Source: Solimonas thermocellulolyticum
GTDB lineage: Bacteria; Pseudomonadota; Gammaproteobacteria; Nevskiales; Nevskiaceae
DNA: 64,000 bases
Direction of reading: 5' to 3'
Assembly: GCF_040327995.1 (NCBI RefSeq)
Contig: NZ_JBEPIJ010000002.1
Coordinates: 62,001 to 126,000, forward strand
Below the pieces are notes generated by a model. It was not told the DNA's origin and searched no databases. It worked only from the letters and a program-made list of their open reading frames with translations. Of this stretch, positions 45,172-54,226 are shown one piece after another. The translations under genes were made by a program, and so were the position numbers. Numbering within the stretch: the stretch's first letter is position 1; each line of letters opens with the position of its first letter.

Positions 45172-46170
45172 GTGAACGCGCTGCATCTGACACTCGACAC
45201 CGGCGTTGCGCTGCCCGGCGAGCCGGTGCTGAAAATCGGCGCCTCGGTCTGGTGGCCTGGGCAGGTCACGCAAGTCACCACCCTGCTGCTGTGCCTGCCC
45301 GGCGGTAACATGAATCGCCGCTACTTCGATCTACGAGCGCCGGACGGCGACGACTCGTTCTCCTTCGCCGCGCAGATGAGCGCGCGCGGCTTCATCGTTG
45401 CTGCGCTCGATCACCTGGGCCTGGGCGACAGCAGCAAGCCGCGCGATGGTTGGCAACTGAGCGCCGAGGTGCTCGTGCAGGCCAACATCGACGCCACGGC
45501 GGAGCTGCTCGCACGAGTGCACCAAGGCCGGCTCCATCCGGATCTGCCCGCGCTGAGCGGTTTGCGCAGCATCGGCGTCGGCCACTCCATGGGCGCCATG
45601 CTGACCATCCTGCAGCAGCACGCCGCGCGCCAGCATGCGGCGGTCGTCCTGCTCGGGTTCTCGACACGCGGCCTGCCGGAGTACGCACCGCCCGCGGTCA
45701 AGGACGTGGCCGATCCGCTCGCCGTCAGGCCGCAGCTCGCCACAATCGCCAAGACCATGTTCGGCCAGCCGTACCCGCTGATTCACGGACAGGGCGCTGG
45801 CAACGAACGCGGCAGCAACGCCGAGCTGTTCGGCAGCAAGAAGGCCGACCCGCGCGGCATCGCCGCACTCAAGGCCGCCACCGACTGCCTGCTACCCATC
45901 CCTGCGGCCATGTCCATGATGCCGGGCAATGTCGCGCCCGAGGCGGCGGCGCTCGACGTGCCGGTGTTTCTCGGCATCGGCGAGCGCGACATGGTCGGCC
46001 CCGCCCATCGAGTGCCGGCCGCCTTCACCGGCAGCCACGACCTCACCCTATACATCCTCCCCGAAGCCGGTCACAGCCACTTCCTGTTCCCCGCGCGAAC
46101 GCGACTCTTCAACCGTCTGAGTGCCTGGCTCCGCGCGCTGGACGGTGAACCGGCGCCGTCGATGCGCTGA
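45172..46170 (+). CDS. Alpha/beta hydrolase
   Basis: A 332-residue alpha/beta hydrolase. The nucleophile motif GHSMGAM and the DHLGLGDSSKPRDGWQLSAE lid region are visible, with the C-terminal HSHFLFPARTRLFNRL carrying the catalytic His. The start is assigned to a GTG at 45172; a TTG 12 nt upstream is an alternative. It follows the aldolase gene in the same direction after 8 nt, so it is likely part of the same operon and may hydrolyse an ester or CoA intermediate. Substrate unknown. Confidence 0.78.
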   Translation: MNALHLTLDTGVALPGEPVLKIGASVWWPGQVTQVTTLLLCLPGGNMNRRYFDLRAPDGDDSFSFAAQMSARGFIVAALDHLGLGDSSKPRDGWQLSAEVLVQANIDATAELLARVHQGRLHPDLPALSGLRSIGVGHSMGAMLTILQQHAARQHAAVVLLGFSTRGLPEYAPPAVKDVADPLAVRPQLATIAKTMFGQPYPLIHGQGAGNERGSNAELFGSKKADPRGIAALKAATDCLLPIPAAMSMMPGNVAPEAAALDVPVFLGIGERDMVGPAHRVPAAFTGSHDLTLYILPEAGHSHFLFPARTRLFNRLSAWLRALDGEPAPSMR

Positions 46171-46312
46171 GCCTGCCGACCGACGACGCGCACCCGCCGA
46201 CAGGCCGCGCCGGCTTGACGCGAAAACAGGCCGGACGGCGTGTTCCTGCTATTACGACTTTGTCTTAAACGTGGTTGGTCGAGTCTGCGTTTCAACCAGG
46301 ATCGCCAAGGGA

Positions 46313-46334
46313 GCCGCGCCAGGGATGGCGCGGC
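46313..46334. repeat. REP-like palindrome (second copy)
   Basis: The hairpin GCCGCGCC / GGCGCGGC with loop AGGGAT is the same as the one at 12724-12745 apart from one loop base. It lies in the 214-nt gap between the alpha/beta hydrolase gene and the trailer end of the CRISPR array. No gene is seen in this gap. Confidence 0.6.
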
Positions 46335-46384
46335 AGGTGGCTGCGCCATGGAAGGCTGGATGCGTGCGGGCGGGGAAGCAAGGC

Positions 46385-47817
46385 GCTTCAATGAGGCCGC
46401 GGCGATATCGCCGCGGAAACAGAATTGGGCGTAAGCCTTGCCGCGATGGCCGATGAGCTTCAATGAGGCCGCGGCGATATCGCCGCGGAAACCATCCGGC
46501 GCTTGCGGCACCGAACCGCATCGCGCCGCTTCAATGAGGCCGCGGCGATATCGCCGCGGAAACGCTACACCGTGGGGGCGACGCCGTACACGGTCGGCGA
46601 GCTTCAATGAGGCCGCGGCGATATCGCCGCGGAAACGCTACACCGTGGGGGCGACGCCGTACACGGTCGGCGAGCTTCAATGAGGCCGCGGCGATATCGC
46701 CGCGGAAACGAGGGCGACCAGTTCGAGGTCGAGCTCGGCCTCGAGCCGCTTCAATGAGGCCGCGGCGATATCGCCGCGGAAACCATCCGCGTCCTGCGCG
46801 CGGAGCTGCGCGATATCGAGCTTCAATGAGGCCGCGGCGATATCGCCGCGGAAACGGCTCTTTCGTCCCTTGCACGCGCGTATTGGTCGGGCTTCAATGA
46901 GGCCGCGGCGATATCGCCGCGGAAACCTGCGGGACTTCGATCTGCTCGGCCACGCCGATGCCGCTTCAATGAGGCCGCGGCGATATCGCCGCGGAAACTT
47001 GCCGACCGCGAGCAACGGGCGTTCAACAGCGCAGTGCTTCAATGAGGCCGCGGCGATATCGCCGCGGAAACACGGCATGCCTAACGCAAAGCGCAAGGTA
47101 CGCCCCGCAGCTTCAATGAGGCCGCGGCGATATCGCCGCGGAAACACGCGGAACCGGGTCAGCGCAGGGCCGGCCAGATCGCCGCTTCAATGAGGCCGCG
47201 GCGATATCGCCGCGGAAACACGCCCGCCAGCGCGGCGAAGAGCGGGCCGAGAGGCAGGAGCTTCAATGAGGCCGCGGCGATATCGCCGCGGAAACACGAT
47301 GCCGGCGCGCCGACCAGCGCGGCGCTGAACGTGGCGCTTCAATGAGGCCGCGGCGATATCGCCGCGGAAACACCGCGGACGAAGCGGCGCAGCGGTTCCA
47401 GGACTTCATCTTCAATGAGGCCGCGGCGATATCGCCGCGGAAACACGCAGATGCACTCCGGAGCAGCGCGCTGCTCTCGCCTCTTCAATGAGGCCGCGGC
47501 GATATCGCCGCGGAAACACTGACTGCGCTTAATCCTGTGGCCGATTTCGGCCTGGGCTTCAATGAGGCCGCGGCGATATCGCCGCGGAAACACTGGCGCG
47601 CGCAGACAAACGATCGCGCACCGCTTTCCGTCGCTTCAATGAGGCCGCGGCGATATCGCCGCGGAAACACGGCGATCGGCAAGGCGCTCAAGCGCGCGAT
47701 CGAGCGCGCTTCAATGAGGCCGCGGCGATATCGCCGCGGAAACACGTCAAGAGCTTGACGGAAGGAGGCTGACATGACGCGGCTTCAATGAGGCCGCGGC
47801 GATATCGCCGCGGAAAC
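46385..47817 (-). CRISPR. Type I-G CRISPR array, 20 repeats and 19 spacers
   Basis: Twenty 36-nt repeats read on the plus strand as GCTTCAATGAGG, then the perfect palindrome CCGCGGCGATATCGCCGCGG (its first bases overlapping the preceding GG), then AAAC. Transcription is most likely on the minus strand, from the cas2 side, giving crRNA with the 8-nt 5' handle ATTGAAGC, as in other I-G systems. Repeat starts: 46385, 46457, 46528, 46601, 46674, 46748, 46820, 46891, 46963, 47036, 47110, 47184, 47260, 47336, 47409, 47482, 47556, 47633, 47708, 47782. Spacers are 35-41 nt. Repeats are identical except that those at 47409 and 47482 begin with T instead of G. Spacers 3 and 4 (46564-46600 and 46637-46673) are identical. 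Spacers 10 to 19, and the base pair after the last repeat, all start with AC. Confidence 0.98.
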
Positions 47818-48025
47818 ACTGTCCACTCGCAAGCCTTTGTTGTCAAACCGGTGATCGACGGGTTTGCGAGCGCTGGGCCCCGGCGGCCGGGCGTGGCCGG
47901 TCAGAGGCCGGAGGCGTGTTGCCGAACTTACCGAAAATCGTCGCATTGTTAAAGACTTGCTGCGTCGCGAGCGCTGCCCGGTGAACCGAGCAGCGCTCGA
48001 GCGCTCGCGGAAATCGGGCACAACA
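47818..48025 (-). promoter_or_regulatory. CRISPR leader with candidate promoter
   Basis: The 208-nt interval between the cas2 stop and the array has no gene and is the likely leader, read on the minus strand. A perfect -35-like TTGACA lies at 47841-47846, 17 nt before a weak -10-like GACAGT that ends at the first repeat (47818-47823). An imperfect inverted repeat (GCTCGCAAACCCG and CGGTTTG...CTTGCGAG) surrounds this region. The leader ends in GT, the same two bases that are found added to the leader-proximal repeats. Confidence 0.55.
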
Positions 48026-48316
48026 TCACACGATCACCGGCTCGCGTTTGACCGCCTCGAAGGCCTTGCCGAGGCTGGTCACACGCGGGGTCACGCCATC
48101 CGCGGGGCCGATGTCCAGAATGATCACGTGATCGTGCTGATGGTTCAGGATGCCGTCAAGCAACTGCACCATCTCGGCCTGGCGACGGCGCGACAGGCGG
48201 CATTGAAACACGGAAAGCTGCAGCCATTCGCCATAGCCATTCATGAGCTTGAACACACGGCGCCAGCGCTTGGGGTCGCGGATGTCGTAGGTGACGATGT
48301 ACAGATGCTCGGTCAT
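48026..48316 (-). CDS. cas2: Cas2 endonuclease-like adaptation protein
   Basis: A 96-residue Cas2. The ferredoxin-like start LYIVTYDIRDPKRWRRVFKL with the family Asp (D11), the LQLSVFQCRLSRRRQAEMVQ segment and the C-terminal strand match Cas2. With Cas1 it forms the integrase that inserts new spacers at the leader. The ATG overlaps the cas4-cas1 stop (ATGA). It is the last gene of the cas operon, immediately before the leader. Confidence 0.96.
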   Translation of the reverse strand: MTEHLYIVTYDIRDPKRWRRVFKLMNGYGEWLQLSVFQCRLSRRRQAEMVQLLDGILNHQHDHVIILDIGPADGVTPRVTSLGKAFEAVKREPVIV

Positions 48317-50031
48317 CGTGTCATCAGATTGGGGTTTTCCGGAATCTCACCAAGCAAATGGCGCCCGAGCAGTCGGGCCTGCACGTCGAGCAGGCGTCGG
48401 TAGCTGAGCTTGTAGCCGAACAGCGGGTGGGTGATTTCGTGCGACATGCGCCGCTCGATGGTGGCGAGAAAGCGCTTGCGGCCGGATTCGTCGAGATTGA
48501 CGCTGCCGGCGGCGGCCACGAAGTCACCGGGCCGCACCTCGCCGTTGTTGATGGCCTGAATCACACTGGAATCCGCGATCAGCGGCCGGAACGGCTCCAT
48601 CAGGTCGAGCGCCAGCGAGGGCCGTCCGTAACGCGGCTGGTGATAAAAGCCGCGATAGGGATCGAAACCCGAGGTGACGAGCGCGATGGTGCAGGCGCGG
48701 GTGAGCGTGGCATAGGCGAACGAGAGCAGCGCATTGACGGCGTCCGCCGGCGGCCGGCGGTTGCGCTTGTGGAAGTCGAACGCGAAGTTGGGCCCGCCCT
48801 GCTCGGATTTGATCAGATACGAGAAGCTGCCGAAATACGCCGCAGCGGCGTTGCCTTCGATGCCGAGCAGTTCGGCCTGCGACGCCGCACGGCGTGCGGC
48901 TTTCTCGGCGTGTTCGAGGGTGTCCAGCGCGGCCTGCGGCGCTTCTTCGCCACGCCAGTTCCGGCGCAAGAACACGCGCTGGTTGTGGATCTTGGCGGCC
49001 ACCCAGCCCTTGGCGAGTCTGAGGCACACCTGCTCGTCGAAGCTCGCCCGGTATTGGGCCGTGCGCAGTTCCACGTTTTTGTGACCCATGCCCGCGGTGT
49101 AGCCAAGAAACCAGCCGCCGTAGCTTTGCCAGACGATCGGCACCTCGCGCCGCATGAGCTCGTGCAGCGTGGGCGTGGTGACGTAGACATTGCCTTGCAG
49201 CACGAGCTGCGAGATCTCGCCCAGCCGTGCCCGCGCCGCAGGCTCGTCGTCGATGCTGACCACGAGCGTCTCGCCGTCCTTGGAGACCTTGGCCTTGTTG
49301 GCCTGCACGTAGAGCGGAAGTGCCTCATCCAGCCCTACGGCCAACGGCCGCGGCGGGGTCTGCGCGCGATTGAGAAAATTGACCTCGTCCGGCAGGCAGA
49401 TGCCCACCAGCGAACAGCGCGGGCACTTGGGCGAGTCCTCCAGCGGCGGCGGCACGCGGCCGCCGGCGGCGACGAGCCGCAGGCCGTTGATGGCGGAAAG
49501 TGTGCGCGAGATGAGTTCGTCATCGAAAACCACCGGCACCCGCTCGCGCGACTCGGCGTAATACAGCACGCCCTCGTCACACACATAGCCGTGCTCGCGC
49601 AGGATCAAGCCCTGCACGCAAAGCTGCACGCGCTCCGGGTCGTAAGCGCCGCGCGCCACGTGCGGCCGTTTGCCCTTCTTGTAGTCCACCGGCACGACGC
49701 GGCCGTCGTCGGCTTCGATCAGGTCCAGCTTGGCGATCAGGCCCAGGCGATTGGACGACAGCGTGATCGAGCGCGCGTGCAGGCGCTCGGTGTCTTCCAG
49801 CTCATCCGGCGGCGGCAGATCGCCCTTGGGTCGATCGACACGCCGATGCGCATGGCGACCCTGCACGGTGTCGTGCGAATCCGCCCACTCGCCCTGCACC
49901 CACTCCAGATACGCCAGGCGGGGACAGTATTCGTATTCATTGACCATGCGCGCGGGCAAGAGCGGCAGGTCGCCTGACAGTTCGGGGAAGGGTAGCGGCA
50001 GCTCGCGCTGGACTGACGCCTCGTCGGTCAT
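48313..50031 (-). CDS. cas4-cas1: Cas4-Cas1 fusion protein
   Basis: A 572-residue fusion. Residues 1 to about 215 are Cas4: C36 in EYEYCPRLAY, the nuclease residues D103 (KLDLIE) and D116 with KKGK (PVDYKKGKRPH), and the cluster cysteines C203, C206, C212 (CPRCSLVGIC). From about residue 228 follows Cas1, with E392 (LLGIEGNAAAAYF), H464 (GFYHQPRYGRPSLALDLMEP) and D476. All catalytic positions of both halves are present. Cas4 domains select PAM-containing fragments and trim them; Cas1 integrates them. Cas4-Cas1 fusions are a hallmark of several I-G (I-U) loci, such as that of Geobacter sulfurreducens, for which a TTN PAM has been reported. It lies 36 nt after the SEC-C gene. Confidence 0.96.
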   Translation of the reverse strand: MTDEASVQRELPLPFPELSGDLPLLPARMVNEYEYCPRLAYLEWVQGEWADSHDTVQGRHAHRRVDRPKGDLPPPDELEDTERLHARSITLSSNRLGLIAKLDLIEADDGRVVPVDYKKGKRPHVARGAYDPERVQLCVQGLILREHGYVCDEGVLYYAESRERVPVVFDDELISRTLSAINGLRLVAAGGRVPPPLEDSPKCPRCSLVGICLPDEVNFLNRAQTPPRPLAVGLDEALPLYVQANKAKVSKDGETLVVSIDDEPAARARLGEISQLVLQGNVYVTTPTLHELMRREVPIVWQSYGGWFLGYTAGMGHKNVELRTAQYRASFDEQVCLRLAKGWVAAKIHNQRVFLRRNWRGEEAPQAALDTLEHAEKAARRAASQAELLGIEGNAAAAYFGSFSYLIKSEQGGPNFAFDFHKRNRRPPADAVNALLSFAYATLTRACTIALVTSGFDPYRGFYHQPRYGRPSLALDLMEPFRPLIADSSVIQAINNGEVRPGDFVAAAGSVNLDESGRKRFLATIERRMSHEITHPLFGYKLSYRRLLDVQARLLGRHLLGEIPENPNLMTR

Positions 50032-50067
50032 GACGCTAGAGGGCCGAATCCGTGCGGGCGCGTGCCG

Positions 50068-51531
<1,464 letters not shown>

Positions 51532-51623
51532 CGAATGGATTCCGGAATCTTCATTCTGGGTGGGATCAGTGTTGGCGTCCCTCGCCAACTTGGTTGAGCC
51601 AGGGTTCCCGCGTCAGAAACGCT

Positions 51624-53177
51624 TCAGGTTGCGTGACTTCGATGTTCCGCCGAGAACACGCCCAATCCAAAATGACAGCCGAAACCCAGGGCCAGCGGCC
51701 CTCGCACGGGTGCTTCGAACCGCAGCTCGATCATGCGCCCCAGCGTGTCCGGCTGGCTGAGCCCGCGCTTGTTGCGAAAGCGGTGGTAATGCACGGGCCG
51801 CAGGCGCCAACCGCCGAATGCGACGTCGGGCAATTCGCGAAAATCCACGAGCTCCGGCAGATTCTCCCCGCGCGCTCGCCATTCCTTGCGGAGTTGTGCG
51901 AGCAGGGCTTCGTGCAGTGCCTCCGGTGAGCGCGTCGCGGGCTTTTTGAGATACCAGGGGTGCAGCCAGGGGGTGAGGCTGTGCCAGACGGCGGATTCGC
52001 CGACGAGCGGTGTCAGCTTCTCGAACAGTTCCGCTGGGCCGCAGCCCTCCAGCATCAGACGCAGCGGTTTGTCCTCGCCATGTTGCAGGGTTTGCAAGGC
52101 CGTGAGAACGCGAACCGCCTCCGGCGTAAGGCCTGCGGGCGCGTGCACGAGCATGTGGGCCACCTCGCCGCGTTCGTTCGGCTCGGGCAGCCAGAAGGCG
52201 TGGCCGTGGCGGTTGTCCTCGCCGAGTTCGTGACCCGAGAGTTCAGCAGGAATGCGGTCCGGCCCGAGGAGTTTCCGTGCTCGCCCCATCGCGGCTTGGC
52301 GCAGCGCTTCGCCGATACGCACCGCGTCCTCGATCCGCGGCAGCGGCTTGCCGTAAAGCGTGAAGCGGGCGGTGGTGATGGTGTGCGCAGTCTTGCGCGC
52401 GACCTGTCGCGGTACCGCCCGGGTGGCCACCGTCTTCAGCGCATGCAGCGGCCGGCGGTAACTGACCCAGCGAGCGGCAGGCGGAAGGTTCCAGCCGGCT
52501 TTCTGGATACCCGACGTATCGAGGCTGAGCGCATCAAGCCAATCCTCGGGAAGGGTTGCGGTCACGGTCTTGGGCGGCTTCTTGCGAGCGCTGAGCTGCT
52601 CCGCACGAAACTTGCTGTATTGCTGCGGCGACAGCGGCTTGAGCAACCGCACGATTTCTCCAACTTCTCCGGTTTCGGTGTCCACGTCCTGTTCCGCGGG
52701 AACGCAGTTGCAGCCATCTGCCCACCTGACACGCTCGGCATGGACCCACGACTCGGCTCGGCCGAAGTAGCCGAGCACGTCGAGCAGCGCGTCGAGCAAA
52801 TCTTGCTCATCATTTGAAAGTTCCAGCTCCGGCCAGGCGATGACGACGGGATCATCAGGACGCAAACGTACGAAGGCGTCGAAGATCATGGTGCGCTTGT
52901 CGCCCTTGGTGGGCATGTAATGCCGCGTGTGCGCGTAAATCACGTCCTCGGGCAGGCGGAAGCTTGGCGCCGGCGCCTCGGCGATGCGTGCCAGCAGGGA
53001 TTTGAGCCGTTCCCGCGGATAACGATCCGAATCGAGCTTGCGATGCCAGGTGGCGATCAGCGCGCGCACCAACCGCCAGGGATCTGGCGGCCAGGCGACA
53101 TCCGCTTCGTTGACGTGCCGGCCCCATGGCGTAGCGTGATAGCGGCCGGCAGGGAAAGTGAGAGCTACCGCGAGCAT
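51624..53177 (-). CDS. csb2: Csb2: Cas5-Cas6 fusion of type I-G
   Basis: A 517-residue Csb2/GSU0054 family protein. It begins with a Cas5-like RAMP start (MLAVALTFPAGRYHATPWGR, WPPDPWRLVRALIATWHRKL) and ends with a glycine-rich Cas6-type loop (GPLALGFGCHFGLGVFSAEH). In I-G systems this protein both processes pre-crRNA, cutting at the base of the repeat hairpin, and caps the 5' handle in Cascade. A candidate catalytic His lies in the PVHYHRFRNKRGLSQ segment. The gene is 5 nt after csb1. Confidence 0.92.
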   Translation of the reverse strand: MLAVALTFPAGRYHATPWGRHVNEADVAWPPDPWRLVRALIATWHRKLDSDRYPRERLKSLLARIAEAPAPSFRLPEDVIYAHTRHYMPTKGDKRTMIFDAFVRLRPDDPVVIAWPELELSNDEQDLLDALLDVLGYFGRAESWVHAERVRWADGCNCVPAEQDVDTETGEVGEIVRLLKPLSPQQYSKFRAEQLSARKKPPKTVTATLPEDWLDALSLDTSGIQKAGWNLPPAARWVSYRRPLHALKTVATRAVPRQVARKTAHTITTARFTLYGKPLPRIEDAVRIGEALRQAAMGRARKLLGPDRIPAELSGHELGEDNRHGHAFWLPEPNERGEVAHMLVHAPAGLTPEAVRVLTALQTLQHGEDKPLRLMLEGCGPAELFEKLTPLVGESAVWHSLTPWLHPWYLKKPATRSPEALHEALLAQLRKEWRARGENLPELVDFRELPDVAFGGWRLRPVHYHRFRNKRGLSQPDTLGRMIELRFEAPVRGPLALGFGCHFGLGVFSAEHRSHAT

Positions 53178-53182
53178 GACGC

Positions 53183-54214
53183 TCAGCCCTTGTCATCATT
53201 GTCTTGAGTATCAGACTTGGCTGCGGAGCTTCCTTTACCCTTCGCCTTACCAGAGCCGTCCCAGGTCACAGTCGTGATCCGCGCTTTGGGATCTTCCGGC
53301 CAGTCCTTTTCCTTCGCGACACGCGCGATGAGCCCAGGCAGTGCGCTTTCGAGCGTACCTCGGTTTGGCACCGCAAATTCTGGCGGACGTGTGACAGTAA
53401 GCGATTCGCACTCAAGGTCGCAGGCGGTGCGCAGTCGCAGCCCTTCATCGAGGAAGGCGCGAATCTTGAAGAGCGCCAAAACGATGAGAAGCTCGGTCAC
53501 TGCATCACCCAAGCGGTACCCGCGGATCTGCGCGAGATCGAGGTTGAAGTAGGCGGTGATTCTGGGCGCGCTGAACTCGGAGCGCGAGAACGGAACGTTT
53601 CCAAAGCCGCGAGCCGTGTCTCCCGAGGGATTAACGTGATCGTTTTTGACACCGCCGCTTTGCGCTTCTCGCACGTCTTCGGCTTCGATGAACGCCGACA
53701 GCGCGCGCGGGAGCCGCAGCCGGCCGCCGGCGAGGTCCGACTTGGCGAGAAAGACGCCGTGCAGAAGCGCGTTGGTATCCAGTCCCAGCAGCACAGAGGC
53801 AAGCTTGCGGATATCCACCGGGCCCTCCTCCATGCCGGCAAGTTCCCGCTTGAGTAGATTCAGCACCGAGCCGTCCTTGCCCTCGAGGATGTACGGCGAG
53901 TTGGTGCGATGGGCTTCGAGCACCGTGTTGGTGAGTGGTTGTCCGCCTTTGTCGAGCACTTTGATCACAGGCAGCCCTTGCAGCGGTGTCACCCAATCAT
54001 CCGCCACCTTGTCCCAACAGACAGTTTCCAAGCGATTCGCCATGCTCTGCGCGGACTCGACGAGCAACATGCGCGTTCCGTCTGGGCCGTCGTAGGTCGC
54101 AGCCCCGAGGTTGGGGAACCCGGTGGGCTGAAAGCGCGTGCCCTGGAGAGGCTTCAGGCGCGCCTCGATGAGCAGGCGCGGGACGCTTTTGAGTGCGGAA
54201 AAGTCGAGCGACAT
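53183..54214 (-). CDS. csb1: Csb1: Cas7 backbone protein of type I-G
   Basis: A 343-residue Csb1/GSU0053 family protein that forms the crRNA-binding backbone of the complex. Family segments are LKPLQGTRFQPTGFPNLGAA, the RMLLVESAQSMANRLETVCW region, and TNSPYILEGKDGSVLNLLKR. The start at 54214 is chosen because AAGGAGG ends 6 nt upstream of it; a second ATG at 54220 touches that site directly. The C-terminal tail is Lys/Ser/Asp-rich (GSGKAKGKGSSAAKSDTQDN). It lies 12 nt after csx17 and 5 nt before csb2. Confidence 0.94.
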   Translation of the reverse strand: MSLDFSALKSVPRLLIEARLKPLQGTRFQPTGFPNLGAATYDGPDGTRMLLVESAQSMANRLETVCWDKVADDWVTPLQGLPVIKVLDKGGQPLTNTVLEAHRTNSPYILEGKDGSVLNLLKRELAGMEEGPVDIRKLASVLLGLDTNALLHGVFLAKSDLAGGRLRLPRALSAFIEAEDVREAQSGGVKNDHVNPSGDTARGFGNVPFSRSEFSAPRITAYFNLDLAQIRGYRLGDAVTELLIVLALFKIRAFLDEGLRLRTACDLECESLTVTRPPEFAVPNRGTLESALPGLIARVAKEKDWPEDPKARITTVTWDGSGKAKGKGSSAAKSDTQDNDDKG

Positions 54215-54226
54215 GGGCATCCTCCT

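Noticed and set aside
46171..46384. Leader at the left end of the CRISPR array
   Set aside because: Repeat polarity and the cas2 side place the leader at 47818-48025; the left end lacks the GT-containing junction shared by the newer repeats and holds a REP-like hairpin.
46438..47758. Short open frames encoding repeated MRPRRYRRGN-like peptides, and FPRRYRRGLIEA-like peptides on the other strand
   Set aside because: They are translations of the CRISPR repeats and spacers.
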